Positions 17,901-23,938 of a stretch of 64,000 nt of DNA are shown here, one piece after another. The DNA lies in assembly GCA_023423895.1 (NCBI GenBank), contig JAFAER010000113.1, forward strand, positions 1 through 64,000, read 5' to 3'. Under the pieces are notes generated by a model that had not been told where the DNA came from, searched no databases, and worked only from the letters and a program-made list of their open reading frames with translations. The stretch is from Pseudomonadota bacterium (GTDB taxonomy: Bacteria; Myxococcota_A; Polyangia; Polyangiales; Polyangiaceae). Numbering within the stretch: position 1 is the first letter of the stretch; every line of letters starts with the position of its first letter. The translations under genes were made by a program, and so were the position numbers.

Positions 17901-18268
17901 GGCTCAACGACTACGACCGCCGCGTCATCGGCATCGGCTACGTGACGCTTGCCCTGTTCTTCGCGAGCGCCGTGTCCCTCTGCGCAGATCACGTCATCGG
18001 CGACCGTTCGCGTCGTTTCCTCTCATGGGGACCGCTCATCTCCTGCGGGAAGGTGAGCTACGGCATGTACATCTTCCACTGGCCGCTCGTCGTTCTCGGT
18101 GTCCCGTACCTGATGAAGTGGCAAGCGGGGCAGTCGACGGTCGTGCAGATGGCGATCTCCACCGGCTTCATCGTTGGCGGCATCACGCTGATCTGGATGC
18201 TCGCGTCGTTGAGCTTCCGGTTCTTCGAGAGCCCCTTCCTGAAGCTGAAGGGCAAGTTCCACGACTGA
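14942..18268 (+). CDS. GT-C-type glycosyltransferase fused to acyltransferase-3
   Basis: 1108 residues, two membrane enzymes in one chain. The N-terminal part (about 45-660) looks like a GT-C glycosyltransferase: FEDAMISMRYARHLADG gives the acidic first-loop motif, followed by GLVWN and IEGFTNLLWVLW as in AftB-like and related proteins. About ten hydrophobic helices and a periplasmic domain follow. The C-terminal part (about 715-1108) is an OafA-type acyltransferase-3: TLDGMRGLAVLAVLIFHF with the catalytic His, GVDLFFVLSGYLIT, RRVLRIFPLYY, HFWSLAIEEQFYFVWP and KVSYGMYIFHWPL. It would add a sugar and an acyl group to a membrane-exposed glycan. ATG 14942 overlaps the kinase stop. Confidence 0.87.
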   Translation: MSADGMGALTENKPATRSTPLGTDSSIPYRGARPAAKALVTSNRVRTWIAFAALAFYAIFVFRTSFTVAGTRYFVLFEDAMISMRYARHLADGHGLVWNIGEAPIEGFTNLLWVLWMSVAHMLGLSESKISLFIMLSGVAILLATGLVASKIARKVSTSPWVPVAVLAATLFDYPLVFWTLRGMEVGALTLAVYTLLWLALENEEEFSVSRTIAMGVLTSMALLIRSDSVVPVGLISLYGFLTCSRRWLFATVIGAFAGGAVGAQTVFRRTYFHESLPNTYFLKLYKISALDRIKRGAFVALEVLALHLAVPISIVAASLPGVRPTIAWVKETWSDRASRRLVLLGTLFTAQVAYATYVGGDAWEWMLYANRYMCVGMPALIVLVAVLMQRALSGNDEERAVFAKRLSYGLVASGLVLLGLNVYAKVFPEQGIAATIVFSKTPFAAGAAMVLGGVLFRMKDARRGLVEGLAWLHTRLGSQKTVAVAALILTALVWLPSHLLPLGRWAAQNAAQYQDEARYTRLGLLIRESTAPDFRIAVAAAGATPYFAQRPTEDLLGKNDRHIAKLAPRGVFSPGHDKWDYSYSLGERNAQLVVEAVDVNDADEQYMKSLGFEELENGMRLRGEANVARRDLIGKDMVDGSVLAAALGELGKTLPASFGIMDFVIVLAFGLVAAGAMRRIGKDGESYAELSPERPVEPAELDEGQKQALAGADARAIPTLDGMRGLAVLAVLIFHFAWTFPGDDPSEAHSLIDKIAVQLHALSWSGWTGVDLFFVLSGYLITRGLVADSKKPLGTRMKMFWMRRVLRIFPLYYAVVVVGTVVTLAFGAQWVPGLPYWLYMQNYTLAFDHEVMRWTAHFWSLAIEEQFYFVWPLVALTVSRRRLIPTILVLVVMVVGLRAGLTFKGENIGLFQQWFATEPGGIQHGIAKFVYRATFTRADGLLLGAFVAVTQREVRHPVSQVWRRLRMPIFIGTALALAGLYVLATGLNDYDRRVIGIGYVTLALFFASAVSLCADHVIGDRSRRFLSWGPLISCGKVSYGMYIFHWPLVVLGVPYLMKWQAGQSTVVQMAISTGFIVGGITLIWMLASLSFRFFESPFLKLKGKFHD

Positions 18269-18308
18269 GCCCGCTCTTCGCCTTCTCGTCGCTCGCTCTT
18301 CCGAGAGG

Positions 18309-18645
18309 ATTGAACCGAGAGAAATGAACAGGGAGACAGGGAGGCGGGGAGATCAGAGGGCCTTGTCTCTCTTCCATCTTGGTACCTCGTGGGCCCTCAG
18401 GAATTGCTTCGCAATTCCTTCGGAAATTTGAGTCTCGCTGGCCACCCGCCGAGGTGGATCCACACGGTGCTCACCTCCTTCCGACCTGCAGGACGAGAGA
18501 CCGCTGAGTGCGACCGCTCGTAACGCGACCGACTCAGCGCCCGCGTTCTTCCCAACGTCGTACGCTGCGTCCAGTCACCAAGTGGGAAGAGAGAGGAGAC
18601 CCTCTGATCCTCCCCGTCTCTCTGTCTCCCTGTTCAATCTTCTCT
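18309..18645. repeat. Imperfect inverted repeat, arms of about 60-70 bp
   Basis: The left arm (about 18309-18372) and right arm (about 18577-18645) are inverted copies of one G/A-rich sequence. Both contain TGAACAGGGAGACAG, then GGGGAG(G)ATCAGAGGG and CTCTCTTCC. About 200 bp separate them, with two smaller hairpins inside. The arms belong to the same family as the repeats at 6745-7142. It fills the space between the fusion gene and the ATP-grasp gene and could be a small non-autonomous element or a large structured RNA. Confidence 0.65.
18399..18419 (+). terminator. Short hairpin AGGAATTGC/GCAATTCCT
   Basis: A perfect 9-bp stem with a TTC loop, 130 bp after the fusion gene stop, inside the larger inverted repeat. 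It lacks a T-tract, so termination is only possible. Confidence 0.35.
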
Positions 18646-18868
18646 CGCGAGCGCCAGAGAGAGACGAGGCACGCACGCACACCAAGGCGCGCGCGTGGGC
18701 GATAGCGCCGGGGAAGGGCGAGCGAGCAAGCGCGGATGGGCGACGGAGGCTGGGACGAGGTTTGCAATGCTCGTGCTCATGACCGCCACTGCGAGGGGGA
18801 CGAACACGTCGAGTCACTCGAACGAGGACATCCGAAAGAGCGCCAAGGCGCCCGAGAGCGGACGTAGA

Positions 18869-20134
18869 ATGACGCGAAAAATGGGCGTTCTCCTCCTCGG
18901 CGCGGACTACTACGGCACCCTTGCCGCGGCCCGTGCGTTCGGGAAGGCAGGCATCGGGGTGACGATGGCGGACGAAAGCCGCCGTGCCCGCGCGCTCTTC
19001 TCGCGCCATGTGGCAGAGAAGCTCGTTCATCCGCCGCTGTCGCGGCCCAAGGAGCTCGTCGACTGGCTCGTCGATTGGGGGACGAGGCGCGGGGAGGGAA
19101 GCACGTTGCTCTACCCCCCGAACGATCACCTGGCGTGGCTCTTCGCCGCGGAGCGCGAGCGCCTCTCGAAGGTGTTCGCGATGTTCTCGCCATCGGAGGG
19201 CGCCGTCTTCACGCTGCTCGACAAGCAGCGACTCCACGAGGCATGCGCCGACGTGGGCATCGACGTACCGCTGACGCTCTCGGTCGCGGATGTCGAGGGG
19301 GGACGCGACGTCCCGTTCCCGGTGCTCCTCAAGCCGCGCACGCAGGTTTACCTCACGAGCGGCATCAAGGGGTTCATCGCCCACGATCGCGCCGAGCTCG
19401 ACAGCGAGCTGAAGCGCTTCCGCGAGCTGGTGACGTTCGACCCGGTGCTCACCGAGCGCCATCCGGACATCGCCGAGCCGATGGTGCAGGAGTACCTGAC
19501 CGCAGCGGAGACGAACATCTTCAGCGTCTCCGGTTTCGTCGCCGAAGACGGCTCGATCGTGGCGCGGGCTGCGATGAAGGTGCTCCAGCGTCCGCGGAAG
19601 GTGGGCATCGGCCTATGCTTCGAGGGCCGTGAGGTCGAGGCGGTGCTCGTCGAGAAGCTGGCCGCCCTCTGCAAGAAGATCGGCTACCACGGCGCATTCG
19701 AATCGGAGTTCATCGTCCAGGACGACAAGCGACTGCTCATCGATTTCAACCCGCGCTTCTACAGCCAGATGGGCTTCGACATCGCGCGTGGTCTGTCGCT
19801 GCCGCTGCTCGTCTGGCACTCGGCCCGCGGAGATCACGACGGTCTGAACCGCGAGCTCGAACGAGCGAGTCGGTGGCGCGCGAGAGGCAGCGAGGTCTAC
19901 GTCCACAAGACCATGTTCGATCTCGTCCTCGGCCTCCAGGGGCTGTCGGGGCAGATGTCCCGCGACGAGGTTCGACGCTGGCGGTCGTGGTACGAGAGCC
20001 ATCGCTCGAGCGCGGTCGACGCCGTACGCGATCCGGATGACCGCATGCCAGCCGTGATCGACACCGCGCAGTGGGTGCGTCACTTCGCCAAGCATCCAAG
20101 GAGCTTCGTGAGAAGCTTCGTATTGAACCGCTGA
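18869..20134 (+). CDS. ATP-grasp ligase-like protein
   Basis: 421 residues. An N-terminal Rossmann-like part starts MGVLLLGADYYGTLAAARAFGKAG. The ATP-grasp core includes VLLKPRTQVYL (ATP-binding Lys), PMVQEYL, and LLIDFNPRFYSQMG, where Asp/Asn-Pro-Arg supply the Mg and ATP contacts. The family joins a carboxylate to an amine or thiol through an acyl phosphate. In a polysaccharide locus it could attach an amino acid to a sugar or make a peptide-like precursor, but no substrate can be read. ATG 18869 is used because the Rossmann strand follows directly; longer starts (18767 or 18695) would add a low-complexity leader. A kinase gene begins 17 bp after the stop. Confidence 0.83.
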   Translation: MTRKMGVLLLGADYYGTLAAARAFGKAGIGVTMADESRRARALFSRHVAEKLVHPPLSRPKELVDWLVDWGTRRGEGSTLLYPPNDHLAWLFAAERERLSKVFAMFSPSEGAVFTLLDKQRLHEACADVGIDVPLTLSVADVEGGRDVPFPVLLKPRTQVYLTSGIKGFIAHDRAELDSELKRFRELVTFDPVLTERHPDIAEPMVQEYLTAAETNIFSVSGFVAEDGSIVARAAMKVLQRPRKVGIGLCFEGREVEAVLVEKLAALCKKIGYHGAFESEFIVQDDKRLLIDFNPRFYSQMGFDIARGLSLPLLVWHSARGDHDGLNRELERASRWRARGSEVYVHKTMFDLVLGLQGLSGQMSRDEVRRWRSWYESHRSSAVDAVRDPDDRMPAVIDTAQWVRHFAKHPRSFVRSFVLNR

Positions 20135-20151
20135 CGTTGCCGACAGGTTGA

Positions 20152-21258
20152 ATGGACATCCTCCCGGGAGCCGCCTTCGGCCGCTATACGATTGAATCCG
20201 AGCTCGGACGCGGAGGGATGGGGCGAGTCCTGCTGGCGACCGACGGCGTGCTGCATCGCAAGGTCGCGCTGAAGATCTTGCTCCCCGGCCTCCTCGAGAA
20301 GCAGGAGGTGGTAGCCCGGTTCTTCCGCGAGGCGCGTCTCGCCGCGCGCCTGACACACCCGAACACGGTCCACGTCTACGACCTCGGCGAGATGGGCGGC
20401 GTTCCGTTCATCGCGATGGAGTACGTCGAAGGAAAGCCGCTGACGACGTACCTCGGCGACGCGCACATTCCGGCAGAGCGAAAGATGCGCTGGCTCGTCG
20501 ACGTCGCGAAGGGCCTCGGCGCGGCGCATGCACGCGGTCTGCTCCACCGCGACATGAAGCCGGCGAACGTCATGATCACGACCGACGGTCTCGCGAAGGT
20601 GGTCGACTTCGGGCTGGCCAAGGGAGAAGGTGCAGCCCGTCAGGAGACGCACGACCTCGCGACGGCCGGTCATGCGATGGCCGCAAGGGCGCCGGCGACG
20701 CGCCCGACCTTCCAGACCGCTACCGGATTCGTGATCGGAACGCCGGCTTACATGGCGCCCGAGCAGCTCGACCCCACGCAGGTCATCGACGCTCGAGCGG
20801 ATCAGTTCGCATGGGCGCTAACGGCGTATGCGCTCATGCTCGGCAAGAACCTGCGCAAGGACGATCCGCTCCTGTTCGGTCCGATCCCGCTCCTGAGCGA
20901 TCGCGTTCCGGGGATCTCCCGTCGAGCGGCCGAGGTCATCTTGCGTGCGCTGTCGAACGATCGCGAGATGCGTTTCCCGTCGATGGAGGCCCTCGTCGCC
21001 GAGCTCGAGTCGGCCCTCGCCGTGCATGTGTCGGGGCCCCCGACGCCTCGCGTTTCGCAGCTTCCTCCCATCGAGATCCTTCCGGCATCGCGTCGGCCGT
21101 CACAGCCGCCGACGCCGCGAATGGCCAGCGCACCACCTGCGGTGAGGCGCTTCTGCCCCGAATGTGGGCTCTCCTTTGCGATGTCATCGACGAAGTGCAA
21201 CGGTCCACATGCAGAGGCCTTTCCGCGACCACCCGGGTTTGCGGATGACTTCACCTGA
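20152..21258 (+). CDS. Cytosolic Ser/Thr kinase with C-terminal zinc-ribbon-like motif
   Basis: 368 residues. The kinase domain (about 10-285) has GRGGMGRV, VALKIL, HRDMKPAN, VVDFGLAK and GTPAYMAPEQL. A Pro-rich linker follows, then FCPECGLSF and, 12 residues on, CNGPH, a Cys2-Cys/His arrangement like a small zinc ribbon. There is no membrane helix. It starts 17 bp after the ATP-grasp gene and is followed 59 bp later by the GT2 fusion gene, so the three are probably one transcript. The zinc site is inferred from spacing and may be degenerate. Confidence 0.9.
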   Translation: MDILPGAAFGRYTIESELGRGGMGRVLLATDGVLHRKVALKILLPGLLEKQEVVARFFREARLAARLTHPNTVHVYDLGEMGGVPFIAMEYVEGKPLTTYLGDAHIPAERKMRWLVDVAKGLGAAHARGLLHRDMKPANVMITTDGLAKVVDFGLAKGEGAARQETHDLATAGHAMAARAPATRPTFQTATGFVIGTPAYMAPEQLDPTQVIDARADQFAWALTAYALMLGKNLRKDDPLLFGPIPLLSDRVPGISRRAAEVILRALSNDREMRFPSMEALVAELESALAVHVSGPPTPRVSQLPPIEILPASRRPSQPPTPRMASAPPAVRRFCPECGLSFAMSSTKCNGPHAEAFPRPPGFADDFT

Positions 21259-21317
21259 TGTCGTGACGACGAACGAGACGAAGACGTGAGTGAGCCCATC
21301 ACACCCCGGAGCTTTTC

Positions 21318-23012
21318 ATGAAGAACGGGTCTCAGCAGCGTGTGGATCTGGGGGACGGCCTCTGGATGAGCGTCGTGATCGCGACCTACAATCGCCCGGA
21401 CCTCCTCCGTCGGCTGCTCCAGGATCTCGACGCTCAGACGCTGGACCCGGTGCGCTACGAGGCCGTCGCCGTCGACGACGGCTCGAAGGAGGACACGCGC
21501 GAGAAGCTCGCCGACCTCGAGACTCGCTATGCGCACCGCATCGACCGCCAGCAGAACGCCGGTGCGGCTGCCGCGAGGCAGCGCGGTGTCGACCTCGCGC
21601 GCGGAAAGATCGTCGTCTTCCTCGACGACGACATGCGGGTGAAGCCGGACTTTCTCGAGAAGCACCTGGAGAAGCACCTCGAGCACGGCGATGGAACGAA
21701 CACCGTCGTCCTCGGTCGGCTGCGGCCCGACGCGAAGCTCGCCGACATGCCGCTCTTCGAGCGCTACTACGCACGCGTCATGGCGGCGCAAGGCGACGAG
21801 CTTGCCTCCGGGAAGCGACCCGTCCGCGGACACAACATCTATACGGGCAACGTCAGCATGCCGCGGGAGCTCTTCGCTCGCGCCGGCGGTTTCGACCCGG
21901 CGTTTCGAGCGCTCGAAGACGAGGAGCTCGGGGTCCGGCTCGAGAAGGCGGGCGCCCGCTTCGCTTTTGCGAACGAAGCGGAGAGCATCCACGGGTCCGA
22001 CTGGACCTCGATGAAGAAGTGGATGGATCGCGCGTACCGCGATGGCGTGTACCAGGCGAAGCTCGCGAAGAAGCACCCCGACATGCCGGAGTCGAGCCCG
22101 TGGCGATTCTTGCCGGTGGCGAATCCACTCAAGCGTCCGTTCATGACGCTCGGCCTCGCGGCGCCGAAGGCGGCGAGCGTCGTCGCGGGCGCCGCGATTC
22201 GCACCTCGTCGGTGTTCGACAAGGTGGGGCTCGAACCGGTCGCGTTGGCCGGCATGACGTTCGTCTACGGCATCCAGTACTACCGTGGTGTTCGGCAAGA
22301 GGTCGGCGCCTACGACGAGGTCCGCCGCGAGTACGAAGAATTCAAGCGCGGGCTCGGCCTGCTGAAGAAGGGCGAGCGGGGCGACCGCAGCGCGTTCCGT
22401 GGCTTCCGCGAGGCAGTGCTCGAGGACTATCGCGTCCTTCGGTACTACGGCGAGAAGTACGACGACCGTGTCGAGTCGGCGAACGGCGCCCGGGATGCAT
22501 CGGAGCTCGCCCTCGATGCTCCGAGCATGGCCGCCATGGCGACCGATGCCGTCAAGAAGATCGGCTTCCAGGTCATGATCGCGTACCGGGTGATGCGCTA
22601 CCTCCGTGCCGCAGGTCTCCGGCCGGGAGCGATGTTCGCCTCGCGGGTCATTCGTCACGTCTACGGCTCCGACATCCATTGGGACGCGGATCTCGAGCCC
22701 GGCATCATGATCGTGCACGGCTTCGGTCTGGCGATCAGCTACGCGGCCTATGCGAAGCACGGATGCATCCTGTTCCAGAATGTCACGCTCGGTTACGGAC
22801 CCGACCCGCAGACGAAGGAGGCCGGCGCCCCGACGCTGGAGCCGAACGTCCACGTGGGCATCGGCGCGACGCTCTACGGACCGATCGTCGTCGGTGAGGG
22901 CTCGAAGATCATGGCCGGCTGCGTGCTCTCGCGCAGTGTGCCGCCACGATCCATCGTCGAGGCGCCGACTCCGCAGGTGGCCGCGCGCGCGCCGGCACGC
23001 CCGCGCGCGTGA
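21318..23012 (+). CDS. GT2 glycosyltransferase fused to serine-acetyltransferase-like domain
   Basis: 564 residues. The GT-A domain (about 17-250) has SVVIATYNRP, VAVDDGS, and LDDDMRV as the metal-binding DxD, then GNVSMPRELFARAGGFDPAF and DEELGVRL for the acceptor-side acidic residues. A helical linker leads to a C-terminal domain (about 410-550) that matches CysE-like acetyltransferases. It has the helix KIGFQVMIAYRVMRYL, then hexapeptide turns through PGIMIVHGFGLAIS, LEPNVHVGIGATLYGPIVVGEGSKIMAGCVLS and SIVEAPTPQV. His in IVHG is the likely general base. One protein may therefore add and acetylate a sugar. GGAG lies 7 bases before ATG 21318. Confidence 0.86.
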   Translation: MKNGSQQRVDLGDGLWMSVVIATYNRPDLLRRLLQDLDAQTLDPVRYEAVAVDDGSKEDTREKLADLETRYAHRIDRQQNAGAAAARQRGVDLARGKIVVFLDDDMRVKPDFLEKHLEKHLEHGDGTNTVVLGRLRPDAKLADMPLFERYYARVMAAQGDELASGKRPVRGHNIYTGNVSMPRELFARAGGFDPAFRALEDEELGVRLEKAGARFAFANEAESIHGSDWTSMKKWMDRAYRDGVYQAKLAKKHPDMPESSPWRFLPVANPLKRPFMTLGLAAPKAASVVAGAAIRTSSVFDKVGLEPVALAGMTFVYGIQYYRGVRQEVGAYDEVRREYEEFKRGLGLLKKGERGDRSAFRGFREAVLEDYRVLRYYGEKYDDRVESANGARDASELALDAPSMAAMATDAVKKIGFQVMIAYRVMRYLRAAGLRPGAMFASRVIRHVYGSDIHWDADLEPGIMIVHGFGLAISYAAYAKHGCILFQNVTLGYGPDPQTKEAGAPTLEPNVHVGIGATLYGPIVVGEGSKIMAGCVLSRSVPPRSIVEAPTPQVAARAPARPRA

Positions 23013-23162
23013 CGGATCAGTCCGTTCCGATCTCGCCTGCCATGCATTGCTGCCGCATCGAGCGCCAGCAGCGAGCGCGAGACGACCGTGGCCGCCCGGC
23101 GGTTCGTGCGAGCGTGATCGTGCCGAGGGAGGTGCAACGTTCCACGTCCGGCGATGCAGCGA

Positions 23163-23178
23163 CCGGCCACGTGGCCGG
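23163..23178. promoter_or_regulatory. Perfect 16-bp palindrome before the export gene
   Basis: CCGGCCACGTGGCCGG lies 27 bp upstream of the OPX gene start. It could be a regulator site or a hairpin near the ribosome-binding region. No known binding consensus is claimed. Confidence 0.35.
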
Positions 23179-23204
23179 CGCGATCCGTGTATGATGAGGC
23201 GGAC

Positions 23205-23804
23205 ATGATGTCGGGATGGTTCCGCGCTTCGCTCCTTGCCGCCGCTCTCGCCTCGGTTGTCGCGTGCTCGTCAACCGGCCCTTACGTCTGGGTGGACAGC
23301 TTGCCGCCGTCGGCCAACCAGTCGACCGACGGCGTCGTCATCCAGGACGGTGACACGGTCAACGTGCGCGTCTTCAACCAGGAGCCGCTCTCGACGCACG
23401 AGAAGGTCCGACCCGACGGCAAGATCTCGATGCCCGTCATTGGTGAGGTCATGGCGCGCGGCAAGCGTCCCGCGCAGCTCGCGTCCGAGATCCAGGATCG
23501 CCTGAAGTCGGTGGTCGTCGCGCCGTCCGTGACGGTCACGCTCGATGCGGGCGCCGAGCTGAGGGTCTCGGTCCTCGGCGAGGTGAAGAACGCCGGCATC
23601 TTCCAGCTCGAGCACGGCGCGAACGTGCTTCATGCCCTCGCCGCAGCGGGCGGCCTCTCGGACTACGCCGACAAGGACAAGGTCTTCGTCTTGCGGAAGT
23701 CGCTCCCGCAGCGCGTTCGCTTCCGCTACGAAGATCTCCGCTCGGCGGAGCCGAAGAGCGTCGGCTTCACGCTGCAGGGCGGCGACGTCATCGTCGTCGA
23801 GTAG
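23205..23804 (+). CDS. Short polysaccharide export (OPX) lipoprotein, Wza-like
   Basis: 199 residues. The signal peptide ends in lipobox VVAC with Cys near residue 21. The poly-export domain follows (VIQDGDTVNVRVFNQ, HEKVRPDGKISMPVIGEV, ASEIQDRLK), then one SLBB-type domain (VSVLGEVKNAGIFQLEHGANVLHALAAAGG). The chain ends right after DVIVVE, so it lacks the C-terminal amphipathic helix with which E. coli Wza spans the outer membrane. A separate outer-membrane porin would be needed, and the barrel at 8241-9527 is a candidate. ATG 23205 is preceded by GAGG; ATG 23208 is equally possible. It is the last polysaccharide gene of the left-hand cluster. Confidence 0.9.
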   Translation: MMSGWFRASLLAAALASVVACSSTGPYVWVDSLPPSANQSTDGVVIQDGDTVNVRVFNQEPLSTHEKVRPDGKISMPVIGEVMARGKRPAQLASEIQDRLKSVVVAPSVTVTLDAGAELRVSVLGEVKNAGIFQLEHGANVLHALAAAGGLSDYADKDKVFVLRKSLPQRVRFRYEDLRSAEPKSVGFTLQGGDVIVVE

Positions 23805-23938
23805 CGAAGCGCGCCGACACCGCTGCGCGTCGGGCGCCGCCGACACCTTCGGGCGCATGGCGTTCGCTCGATGGCTGCCGCGCGGCCGTAGGGTAACGAG
23901 ACGTGATCCGTGTGCCAAGCGAGCTAGACTGAGCTCGA

